Source of the DNA: Gemmatimonadales bacterium | GTDB taxonomy: Bacteria; Gemmatimonadota; Gemmatimonadetes; Gemmatimonadales; GWC2-71-9 | Length of the DNA: 64,000 bases | Direction: 5' to 3' | NCBI GenBank assembly: GCA_041390145.1 | Contig: JAWKQM010000007.1 | Coordinates: 1 to 64,000, forward strand | In this document: positions 26,242 to 33,688 of the stretch, one piece after another | Layout: each line of letters begins with the position of its first letter | Numbering within the stretch: the first letter of the stretch is position 1 | Position numbers and translations under genes: made by a program | Notes under the pieces: model-generated | The model's input: only the letters and a program-made list of their open reading frames with translations | Databases searched by the model: none | What the model was told of the DNA's origin: nothing

Positions 26242-27083
26242 CAGACGGCCTCCGCCAACGGTCGCGACACGAGCATCTCGTCTCCCGTACGGATGGCCCG
26301 CCGGTCCGCCAGAAGGATTCCGAATGCGACGAGGGTCAGCACACCGGTCTCGATGCACTTCGTCGTCTGCGTCATCGCCAGCGCTTCCTGCGAGATGTTC
26401 ACGATAAAGTGAAAGACGATCGTGGCGATTACGCTCCGCCCGTTCTTCATGCAAATCCAGCTGATGATGATCCCCATCGGGATGATGCTGACGAAAAAGT
26501 TGATGGCGTACCAGATGTTCTCCTGCAGGAGGCCGTACTGGTACGAGTCCTTCACGAACACCAGGGGAAGGTGCCACAGTGACCAGAGCACGCCGAAGAT
26601 GAGCGAGGCACGCACGAACCCGAACCGGCTTTCCAGGCTGTCGAAGGCATACCCACGCCACCCGAGCTCCTCGAGCCCGGCGGCAAGCAGGAGCGTGACC
26701 AGCACCGGCACGGCTCCCGTGGAGAACGAGAAGCCCTCAGCGAGCGCAAACTGGTCCGTTGAACCGCCGCCGGCCACCGACAACGCGATCGAGAGGAGCA
26801 CGGCAACAGGCATCACGAAGAGAAAGACCGGGAGGGACTTGCGATCGAAGCGTCTCGGGTTGTACAGGCGGTCCAGGTATTCCCGCTTCAGCGTCCGGTC
26901 CCCGGACGTGAACAGCATGGCCGAGGACACGATGAACGGTGCCAGGAGGCCGAAGAGCATGAGCGGCATGTATAGTGCCGGCGCGTTGAAGCTGGCCCAG
27001 GCCCCAAGAATCCAGAGGATGTAGGTGGCGAGAAAGGTCACCGCGAAGTAGCGGCCCGGTCGGTAGGAAAAGGTGGTCGTCAT
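26241..27083 (-). CDS. CPBP-family intramembrane metalloprotease (CAAX/Abi type)
   Basis: A 280-residue membrane protein with about eight helices. It carries motif 1 EELGWRG (Glu138-Glu139, Arg143), motif 2 in FGVLWSLWHLP (His171) and a later hydrophobic segment with a conserved Asn/His-like position (IVFHFIVNIS). Family members are inner-membrane glutamate-type proteases; in bacteria some act in bacteriocin immunity or in anti-sigma processing. Here it follows the TetR gene by 68 bp and overlaps the next membrane gene. Confidence 0.9.
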   Translation of the reverse strand: MTTTFSYRPGRYFAVTFLATYILWILGAWASFNAPALYMPLMLFGLLAPFIVSSAMLFTSGDRTLKREYLDRLYNPRRFDRKSLPVFLFVMPVAVLLSIALSVAGGGSTDQFALAEGFSFSTGAVPVLVTLLLAAGLEELGWRGYAFDSLESRFGFVRASLIFGVLWSLWHLPLVFVKDSYQYGLLQENIWYAINFFVSIIPMGIIISWICMKNGRSVIATIVFHFIVNISQEALAMTQTTKCIETGVLTLVAFGILLADRRAIRTGDEMLVSRPLAEAV

Positions 27084-27151
27084 TGCGTTCGTCTCGTCGG
27101 TTTATGCGCAGGCCTCCGTGGGAGGCCGTCGCCTGGATGTCTGATTCTTCC

Positions 27152-27757
27152 TCAGAGGAAGGTGATTGAGCCCGGCTCGGCCCCAAGAACCCGCTCCACC
27201 ATGGACGGGATGGCTCCAGCTCGCCGCAGCAGGGCCTCGTTCTCCCACGGGTAGACGCCCTGATCTGTGAGGAACTGGATCCCGGCCAGGAGCAACTCGG
27301 CTGCCTCGAGCGGATGCTCCGTGTGGAAGACTCCCTCCTTACATCCCTGGGCCACGAGATCGGCGACCACAGGGGCAAGCCGGAGCACCAGGACGGCGAG
27401 GAGCCGCGTATGCAGTTTGACATTACCGGGCTTGTGAAGGCTCTCCATGGCGCTCGTCTCGCTTCCGGAGCGCTGTTCGGGCGAGAAGAGCAGGGCCAGT
27501 CGAGCGAGAGCATCGCCCCCGGCATTGGCCAGCTCGGCTTCCCGGCGCCGCACATACCCCTCCGCGAGCTCGTCAACCACCGCCTCCATGAGGTGCTCCT
27601 TCGAGGAGAAATAGTGGTAGATCGTCCCCTTCGCGATTCCCAGCGCTTCCATGACCTGACCGGTCGTGGTCTTGTCGTAGGTCTGGCTGAGGAATAGCTC
27701 GGTCGCCGCCTCGATGATCTCGTGACGTCGGACGTCCGGCTTCTTGACGGTTCGCAT
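27152..27757 (-). CDS. TetR/AcrR-family repressor
   Basis: A 201-residue protein from ATG 27757. The N-terminal helix-turn-helix (residues about 10-55) reads RRHEIIEAATELFLSQTYDK, TTTGQVMEALGIAKGTIYHYF, the standard TetR pattern. The C-terminal ligand domain is typical in length. It starts 19 bp after the MipA/OmpV-like gene, so it is the second gene of the operon. A perfect ten-base-arm palindrome over that operon's promoter (28773-28793) is its likely operator, giving autorepression released by an unknown ligand. Confidence 0.92.
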   Translation of the reverse strand: MRTVKKPDVRRHEIIEAATELFLSQTYDKTTTGQVMEALGIAKGTIYHYFSSKEHLMEAVVDELAEGYVRRREAELANAGGDALARLALLFSPEQRSGSETSAMESLHKPGNVKLHTRLLAVLVLRLAPVVADLVAQGCKEGVFHTEHPLEAAELLLAGIQFLTDQGVYPWENEALLRRAGAIPSMVERVLGAEPGSITFL

Positions 27758-27776
27758 GGGTGTCGGGCTCTTGCGG

Positions 27777-28658
27777 CTAGAGTCGATAGAGGAGCTGGAG
27801 AACAATGTCGTGCGAGCGCGCAGCCTGAGTGAACGGGCTCTTGCGTGCGTCGCCGAGCAGCCAGGTTTCCGCCGCCAGGAACGAGAAATCCATTCTCTGG
27901 GTGAGACGGTAGTTTAGCTGGACGCCGACCTGGGTGTCGTGGAAGCCGCTCCCGGCCGCGAACGCCGGCAACGACGGGGTGTCACGCTCCACGGTATACC
28001 ACGCGCTCGCGAAACCCCCGCTCATGTATGCTAGCTGGAACTTCCCCGAGAAGCTGAGCCGATCGGTGACGGGGAGGCCCGTCATGTAGACCAGGGAGTA
28101 CTGCATCCCATGGTGGACTTGCTTGGGACTGCCGGCCTCGGCAGGTGTGACGGTCGTCGGGTAGTAGCCGACCGTCGCCCCCAAGATCCCCACTCGGGTC
28201 GGCAGCGCCAGCATGGCAACCGCCGACGCCGGCGTGGACGCGTTCGAAGAGTATTGCAGGAAACTCTGCGCCTGCGCGCTGTGCTCCTGGCGAATTCCGA
28301 GTACGGAATAGCCGTCACGCGCGCGGCGTCGGCCAGGTGCGACGGCCAGGCTCCAGAGCAAGCCAGTCGAGGGCTGAAAGTATGACATCCCGAGTCCGTT
28401 GAGCATCGAGGCCGAGAAGGAAAGCGTGCCCCTCGTGTACGATGCTTCGAAGACGGGGAACGGCATGACGTAGCGTTCCCTGGCGCCGGGATAGATGCTT
28501 GTGGACGCGACGCCTACCCCCACTGCCACGGTCCAATTCGGAGGTGGCGCTGCATTCTGCGCGCTGGCCGCTGAGGCGGTACACGCCAGCATGAGCAGGA
28601 CCTTCTGGCCAGTCTCCAGGAGATACCGCCGTCCGTGGGCCCTTTCAGTCATCGTCAT
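27777..28658 (-). CDS. MipA/OmpV-like outer-membrane protein
   Basis: A 293-residue protein with a signal peptide ending ASAASAQ. The mature part is a beta-barrel with strand patterns WTVAVGVGVASTSIYPG, RYVMPFPVFEASYTRG, and a C-terminal aromatic-type end IVLQLLYRL. This matches the MipA/OmpV family of small outer-membrane barrels. The start ATG 28658 lies 107 bp from the -10 element. It heads the TetR-controlled operon. Substrate unknown. Confidence 0.78.
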   Translation of the reverse strand: MTMTERAHGRRYLLETGQKVLLMLACTASAASAQNAAPPPNWTVAVGVGVASTSIYPGARERYVMPFPVFEASYTRGTLSFSASMLNGLGMSYFQPSTGLLWSLAVAPGRRRARDGYSVLGIRQEHSAQAQSFLQYSSNASTPASAVAMLALPTRVGILGATVGYYPTTVTPAEAGSPKQVHHGMQYSLVYMTGLPVTDRLSFSGKFQLAYMSGGFASAWYTVERDTPSLPAFAAGSGFHDTQVGVQLNYRLTQRMDFSFLAAETWLLGDARKSPFTQAARSHDIVLQLLYRL

Positions 28659-28764
28659 GGTGTACTCCCTGTCTCCATCTGGCGGGCATGCGAACCGAAT
28701 GAGGGGGCCGGTTCCCCTGGTTCTGCAGCCCAATGAGGCATGTAGTCCGGCGTTGGCGATTTCA

Positions 28765-28793
28765 ACATAACAATTGACCGACCGTCGGTCAAT
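28765..28793 (-). promoter_or_regulatory. promoter with overlapping TetR-type operator
   Basis: On the minus strand TTGACC (28792-28787) and TTATGT (28770-28765) are separated by 16 nt, a good sigma70 pair. A palindrome ATTGACCGAC-C-GTCGGTCAAT (28773-28793) covers the -35 and spacer. Its position is ideal for repression. The nearby TetR gene is the obvious partner. Confidence 0.75.
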
Positions 28794-28914
28794 AGCTGAT
28801 CCCACTCCATTTTGAGAACCGCTGCCCCACCAGAGGGTTCCTTGGGATCGGCCGAATATGGGACCTAGGGGAAGGTGGCTGTGGCTAGCCCTGTGGTGTT
28901 GCAGTTACTGGATA

Positions 28915-28953
28915 CCCCGCAACGACTTAGGCCCTCCAGGTGGAGGGCCTTTT
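28915..28953 (+). repeat. direct repeat copy 3: tRNA-Cys terminator region only
   Basis: CCCCGCAACGACTTAGG and the AGGCCCTCC-AGGT-GGAGGGCCT hairpin with TTTT are the same as the last 39 bp of copy 1 (23454-23492), apart from the final base. No tRNA sequence precedes it. It closes the second module, just upstream of the TetR-operator promoter. Confidence 0.82.
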
Positions 28954-29350
28954 CGATCGGCAGATGGTATCGGTTGTGGCCGTTTGCTCGCCGGATTTGG
29001 GGCTGCCCAAGGTACTGCCCTCCCCAAGTGCGGGCTCGCTGTCTTTCCCTCGTCGGCAGCAACCCATACCTTGGGCAGGACCACTTCGCTCCGAGGTGGG
29101 AGGCGCGGCGCCACACCGGCGTCGCGATCTTTGTTGACCTTGAACGGGCCGGCCCAGCGGCCAAGTGCTTTGTTTCCGAACGCTTCGGGTACACCTACTG
29201 GTTTTTCCCGCAAAGCTGATCCGCGGCGTTGACAACTGCCCTCGTGACTGATCGGCCTGGTCGTTTGGCAGGTGCGATTCAACAGGCTGGGATTTCACAT
29301 CCCGCGCTGATCACATACCGTTCGGTGCCCTCGAGGGAGGTCGGTACCTC
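28954..29350 (+). other. 397-bp gap with a large interrupted palindrome and a possible gene remnant
   Basis: No intact gene is supported. It carries the inverted repeat listed at 29003-29078. An open stretch ending at 29219 finishes in protein-like text (TGVAIFVDLERAGPAAKCF, then GYTYWFFPQS) but has no sensible start, so it may be the tail of a lost gene. Confidence 0.4.
29003..29078. repeat. long interrupted inverted repeat
   Basis: Perfect 12-base arms CTGCCCAAGGTA (29003-29014) and TACCTTGGGCAG (29067-29078). Just inside, CTGCC and GGCAG extend the pairing with a seven-base bulge on one side only. The folded single strand would be an asymmetric hairpin of about 76 nt, 50 bp beyond repeat copy 3. 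Confidence 0.7.
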
Positions 29351-29644
29351 ATGCTGCTGCTGTTCATCGCGCTGTTCGGGCTGCTCGTTCCCAATGGTCT
29401 GTTCGTCTACTGGCTCATCTACGAGTTCGACGGATTCCGGCCGATCCTGGAGAACAAATTGGCACTGAGCTTCATGCTTGATGTCACCCTCGCACTGGTC
29501 CTCCTGACCGCGCACTTCGCTCGCCATCCGATTGGCCGGGTGAAGTGGCCCTGGTTCGTTGCGCTGTCGCTCCTCGGGGGATTTGGCTTTAGCTTGCCGA
29601 TGTATGTCTGGTTGAACCAGCGGGCTCCGAAGAGGGCCACCTGA
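29351..29644 (+). CDS. small three-helix membrane protein (DUF2834-like)
   Basis: A 97-residue hydrophobic protein with helices at about 2-20, 40-58 and 68-86 (LLLFIALFGLLVPNGLFVYW, LALSFMLDVTLALVLLTAHF, WPWFVALSLLGGFGFSLPMY). The layout with an aspartate in the middle helix is like DUF2834 proteins of unknown role. It precedes the HETGH membrane protein by 65 bp on the same strand. Confidence 0.65.
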   Translation: MLLLFIALFGLLVPNGLFVYWLIYEFDGFRPILENKLALSFMLDVTLALVLLTAHFARHPIGRVKWPWFVALSLLGGFGFSLPMYVWLNQRAPKRAT

Positions 29645-29709
29645 GGGAGTCGTCCCGCCCGCTCGGTCTGCCGTCCGGCGCCGAGCGGGCGTGGCGCCGG
29701 GCCCTGACG

Positions 29710-30201
29710 GTGGCGCTCGCGTTGTATACCGTCTGGTACCTCCGCTCGCCCGACCAGTACCACTTCCTCGACGCACTCGACCTGCCGATCCACGAGACCG
29801 GCCACCTGGTGTTCGCCTGGGGCGGCGACATCCTCACCGCGCTCGGCGGCACCCTGCTGCAGCTGATCATGCCGCTGGCCTTCGTCGTCTACTTCTGGCG
29901 CCGCGGCGACCGGCACGCCGCCAGCGTCCCGCTCTGGTGGACGGGACAGAACTGCTGGAACATCGCGCGCTATGTGGCCGATGCCCGGGCCATGGAGCTG
30001 CCACTGGTGGGCGGTGGGGAACACGACTGGAACTACCTGCTCAGCGAATGGGGCGTGCTCGGGCGCGATACCCTGATTGCCCGCGACATCCGGTTTCTCG
30101 GCACGGTGCTCGCGATCGCCGCCATCTGGATCGGCTGGCAGGCGCTGAAGACGCCGGATGCCGAGGCGGCTCAATCGCCTGCCGCATCAGCGGCACCATG
30201 A
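29710..30201 (+). CDS. membrane protein with HExxH metalloprotease-like motif
   Basis: A 163-residue protein from GTG 29710 (the frame is open upstream to about 29641 without an ordinary start). HETGH lies near residue 28-32 in LDLPIHETGHLVFAWGG, next to the hydrophobic segment LLQLIMPLAFVVYFW; a later helix spans FLGTVLAIAAIWIGW. A zinc-type HExxH at a membrane edge recalls site-2/M50 proteases, but the usual second motif is not seen. Its stop overlaps the gluQ start (ATGA). Confidence 0.65.
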   Translation: MALALYTVWYLRSPDQYHFLDALDLPIHETGHLVFAWGGDILTALGGTLLQLIMPLAFVVYFWRRGDRHAASVPLWWTGQNCWNIARYVADARAMELPLVGGGEHDWNYLLSEWGVLGRDTLIARDIRFLGTVLAIAAIWIGWQALKTPDAEAAQSPAASAAP

Positions 30202-31127
30202 CCGCCATGCCGTTCCGGCTTCCCTCCACCGCGCCCCGCGCACCCCTGACCCGCTTCGCTCCGGCGCCGACCGGATATCTGCATCTCGGCCACGTCGCGA
30301 GCGCCGTCTGGGTCTGGGGCGTCGCCCGCGCCCTCGGCGGACGCGTCCTCCTGCGCGTCGAAGACCACGACCGGAGCCGCTCCCGCCCCGAGTATGAGGA
30401 GGCACTCCTCGACGATCTGGAATGGCTCGGCCTCGAGCCCGACCTCGGACTCCCTGCCGCCTACCGCGCCGGCCAGTGCGAATACCGCCAGAGCGAGCGC
30501 GGAGCCCTCTACGACCGCGAGCTTCAGCGCCTCTCCACCGCCGGCCTCCTCTTCGCCTGCGACTGTTCTCGCCGGAGGCTGCGCGAGTCGGGCCTCGACC
30601 TCCCGAACGTCGAGACCCCCTACGACCGCCGCTGCCGCCATCGGGGGCTGGCTATCCAGCCCGGTCACGGGGTGCGCGTCCTGATGGAGCACGGCACCGA
30701 GCGCTTCACCGATCTCCGCCTGGGTGAGCAGGAGCAGGAGCCGGCCGAGCAGTGCGGCGACCTGCTGGTCCGCGACCGCCTCGGCCAGTGGACCTACCAG
30801 TTTGCCGTGACGGTGGACGACTGGCGGCAGGAGGTCGACCTCGTCGTCCGCGGTGCCGATCTCCTGGCGTCCACCGGACGGCAGATTCGACTCGCCCGGC
30901 TCCTGAGGCGGGAGTCGCCGCCGGCCTTCCTGCATCATCCCCTCATCCTGGCGCCAACCGGCGCCAAGCTCAGCAAGGCCAACCGCGACACCGGCGTCCG
31001 CGACCTGCGGGCCGCCGGAATGTCGGCCGCCGAGGTGCTCGGTGCCGCGGCCCACGCCACAGGACTCCTCTCCGCCAGCTCGACGCTCGTTGCCTCCGAT
31101 CTCGGCGGCCTCTTCCTGACTTCCTGA
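30198..31127 (+). CDS. gluQ: glutamyl-Q tRNA(Asp) synthetase
   Basis: A 309-residue protein, the normal length for GluQ and far shorter than a full GluRS because the anticodon-binding domain is absent. It has the HIGH-type motif in FAPAPTGYLHLGH, the RVEDHDRSR block, a zinc-binding CDCSRRRL...RRCRHRG region and the KMSKS-type KLSKANRD. GluQ charges glutamate onto queuosine at position 34 of tRNA-Asp. It overlaps the upstream membrane gene by four bases. Confidence 0.93.
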   Translation: MTAMPFRLPSTAPRAPLTRFAPAPTGYLHLGHVASAVWVWGVARALGGRVLLRVEDHDRSRSRPEYEEALLDDLEWLGLEPDLGLPAAYRAGQCEYRQSERGALYDRELQRLSTAGLLFACDCSRRRLRESGLDLPNVETPYDRRCRHRGLAIQPGHGVRVLMEHGTERFTDLRLGEQEQEPAEQCGDLLVRDRLGQWTYQFAVTVDDWRQEVDLVVRGADLLASTGRQIRLARLLRRESPPAFLHHPLILAPTGAKLSKANRDTGVRDLRAAGMSAAEVLGAAAHATGLLSASSTLVASDLGGLFLTS

Positions 31128-31279
31128 GGGCTGCGCCTGCCCTCCTGCGCCGATGCCAAGCTGTGCCTGAGGGAGGTGTTAAGATTCCTGAAGTCCCCGC
31201 GGGATGGGGGCACCATGCACAGCGTGCCAACCCGGCGCTCGCGATCGCACGCAGGGCGCCCAGTGACGAGGATAGCAGC

Positions 31280-33547
31280 ATGATCAACGTGATGGACGGT
31301 ACCCACCGGCGCGGCGCGGCGCTCGGCCTGCTGCTGGCGGCAGCGGTGGGGGCCACGGGACACGCCCAGGGCGAGTTCTGGCCCAGGGAGATTCCCGCCA
31401 AGAATGTGACCGTCGTGATCTATCAACCGCAGGTGGACTCGCTGCGGGGCAACCAGCTCTACAGCCGCGCGGCCATGGCCCTGGAGCAGAAGGGCAAGGA
31501 GCCGATCTTCGGGATGTTCTGGTCGGTCGCGACGATCTCCACGGACCGTGACACGCGGGTGGCGGAGATCACCGGGCTGAAGGTGACGGAGGTGCGCTGG
31601 CCCGACGCCACGGCCGACCAGCAGAAGAAGTTCAGCGACCTGGTCGAGCAGGAGGTCCCCAAGTGGGACATGCCGATCTCCATGGAACAGCTCAATGCCT
31701 CGCTCGCCGCGTCGGAGCAGCAGATCAAGCTGGCCACCGACCTCCGCTCGACACCACCGGAGATCCTCGTCTCCGAGGTACCGGCCGTGCTGGTCGTCTT
31801 CGAGGGCGAGCCCATCCTCCGGAAGATCGACGGGACGAGTTATGAGCGGGCGGTCAACACGCCGTTCGCCGTCATCTCCGACCCGGCGAAGAAGACGTTC
31901 TACCTGAGCAACGGATGGGACTGGTACGCCGCCCCGTCGATCGTGAAGGGTCCCTGGACCTACACCACGAACGTTCCCGCCGACATCAGGAAGATGGTGC
32001 CGCCGGACTCGAGCACCGACGAGCCGGAGGATCCGAAGAGCATCAAGATTCTCGTGGCGACCAAGCCGACCGAGCTGCTCACCTTCGGCGGCACGCCCGC
32101 GTGGACGCCAATCTCCGGCACCGATATCCTCTACGCAAAGAACACCGAGACGCCGGTGCTCCGCCTCCTGAGCTCGCAGGACATCTACACCCTGATTTCG
32201 GGTCGCTGGTTCCGGGCCCGGTCCTTCAAGGGACCCTGGGAGTGGGTCGATCCGGAGAAGCTGCCGGCCGACTTCGCCCAGATCCCGAAGACATCGCCGG
32301 TCAGCGACGTGCTCGCGAGCGTGCCGGGGACGCCGGAGGCGGAGGACGCGCTGCGTGACGCCCAGATGCCGCAGACCGCGGTCATCAACCGAAGCGACGC
32401 CAAGCTCACGGTGCAGTACGATGGTGAGCCGAAGTTCGTGGACATCCCCGGGACCTCGGTGAAGTATGCCGAGAACACCGCCACCCAGGTGCTGCTCATC
32501 GACAAGCGGTACTACGCCGTGGACAACGCGGTCTGGTTCACCTCGGCGAGCGCCAAGGGCCCGTGGGTGGTGGCGGACTCCGTTCCCGCCGCCGTGAAGA
32601 CGATCCCGCCCAGCAGCCCGGTCTACAACGTCCAGTACGTGCAGATCTACCAGAGCACGCCGCAGGTCGTCTATGTCGGGTACACGCCGGGGTACATCGG
32701 CTTCTACCCGTACTACGGCACGGTGGTGTACGGCACCGGCTACTACTATCCACCCTACGTCAGCCCCGTGGTCTACTACCCCCGGCCGGTCACCTACGGC
32801 ATGCATGTCACCTACAACCCCTACACGGGTTGGGGATTCGGGGTGACGGCCAGCAACGGGTTCATGACGGTGGGGGTGCACTTCGGCTCGTCGTACTATC
32901 GCGGGCCCTGCTGCTACGGTGGCGGGTGGTACGGGTACGGTGGCTACCGGCCGCCGCCTCCCTACTACCGTCCCCCGGGGTATGGCTACCCGCCCTATCG
33001 TCCGCCCGGGTACCGGCCACCTCCGCCGGCGTACCGGCCGCCCGCCTATCGCCCGCCGCCGCCGGGCGCCCGGCCCACGCCGTACGCGGGGACCCGGCCG
33101 GCCAACCTCTACAATGACGCGGGCAACCGTGGCAGGGTATCCACGCAGCCGTCCACCCTCCCGACGAACCGGCCCAACGCCGCGCCGACCGCGAGCACCC
33201 GGCAGAACAACGTCTACGCGGACAAGTCGGGGAATGTGTACCGCCAGAACAGCAACGGCACGTTCGACCAGCGGCAGGGGAACGACTGGAAGCCGTCCGC
33301 CAGCACCGGCGGCGCGACGCCAAGCCAGCGGCCAACGACCGGCGCGCAACCCCCCAGCCAGCGGCCACCCACGGCGTCTACGATGCCGTCGCAGCGTCCG
33401 AGTACCGCCACGCCGAGCACGCGGCCCAGCACGTCGCAGCAACTCAATCGCGACGCGCAGGCTCGGCAGCGCGGTGCGCAGAACAGCCGTCCGATGCCGC
33501 AGCGGAGCGCCCCGGCGCGGTCCAGTGGAGGCACTCGGCGGCGGTAG
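31280..33547 (+). CDS. large secreted protein with Pro/Tyr/Gly-rich C-terminal region
   Basis: A 755-residue protein from ATG 31280 with a signal peptide ending ATGHAQ. Residues 25-440 contain at least three copies of a repeated unit with patterns such as FYLSNGWDWYAAPSIVKGPW, YTLISGRWFRARSFKGPW and AVDNAVWFTSASAKGPW. Residues 460-590 are Tyr/Gly/Pro-rich (YYPPYVSPVVYYPRP, RPPPPAYRPPAYRPPPP). The tail is low-complexity with SQRPST-like repeats. Such proteins are known as surface or matrix proteins of unknown function. It ends in a strong terminator and has no operon partner. Confidence 0.78.
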   Translation: MINVMDGTHRRGAALGLLLAAAVGATGHAQGEFWPREIPAKNVTVVIYQPQVDSLRGNQLYSRAAMALEQKGKEPIFGMFWSVATISTDRDTRVAEITGLKVTEVRWPDATADQQKKFSDLVEQEVPKWDMPISMEQLNASLAASEQQIKLATDLRSTPPEILVSEVPAVLVVFEGEPILRKIDGTSYERAVNTPFAVISDPAKKTFYLSNGWDWYAAPSIVKGPWTYTTNVPADIRKMVPPDSSTDEPEDPKSIKILVATKPTELLTFGGTPAWTPISGTDILYAKNTETPVLRLLSSQDIYTLISGRWFRARSFKGPWEWVDPEKLPADFAQIPKTSPVSDVLASVPGTPEAEDALRDAQMPQTAVINRSDAKLTVQYDGEPKFVDIPGTSVKYAENTATQVLLIDKRYYAVDNAVWFTSASAKGPWVVADSVPAAVKTIPPSSPVYNVQYVQIYQSTPQVVYVGYTPGYIGFYPYYGTVVYGTGYYYPPYVSPVVYYPRPVTYGMHVTYNPYTGWGFGVTASNGFMTVGVHFGSSYYRGPCCYGGGWYGYGGYRPPPPYYRPPGYGYPPYRPPGYRPPPPAYRPPAYRPPPPGARPTPYAGTRPANLYNDAGNRGRVSTQPSTLPTNRPNAAPTASTRQNNVYADKSGNVYRQNSNGTFDQRQGNDWKPSASTGGATPSQRPTTGAQPPSQRPPTASTMPSQRPSTATPSTRPSTSQQLNRDAQARQRGAQNSRPMPQRSAPARSSGGTRRR

Positions 33548-33569
33548 CGCGGTTTGCAGTGAAATAGCG

Positions 33570-33597
33570 AAGGGGCGCATCGAGATGCGCCCCTTTG
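33570..33597 (+). terminator. bidirectional rho-independent terminator
   Basis: Perfect eleven-base arms AAGGGGCGCAT (33570-33580) and ATGCGCCCCTT (33585-33595) around CGAG, then TTT-type ends on both strands. It separates the Pro/Tyr-rich gene (plus) from the symporter (minus). Confidence 0.88.
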
Positions 33598-33613
33598 TGA
33601 TTCCGCTATCTTC

Positions 33614-33688
33614 CTGCCCCGCTGCCCCGCTGCCCCGCTGCCCCGCTGCCCCGCTGCCCCGCTGCCCCGCTGCCCCGCTGCCCCGCTG
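33614..33688. repeat. (GCTGCCCC)n tandem repeat, about nine units
   Basis: One partial and eight perfect 8-bp units run from 33614 to 33684 and abut the symporter stop codon (33689-33691 on the minus strand). A shorter array of the same unit occurs at 43670-43702, again touching a minus-strand stop. Confidence 0.95.

Noticed and set aside
30935..33580. An 881-codon frame antisense to the Pro/Tyr-rich protein
   Set aside because: It is rich in Arg/His/Gly low-complexity text, has no domain, and the sense strand has a signal peptide and ordered repeats.
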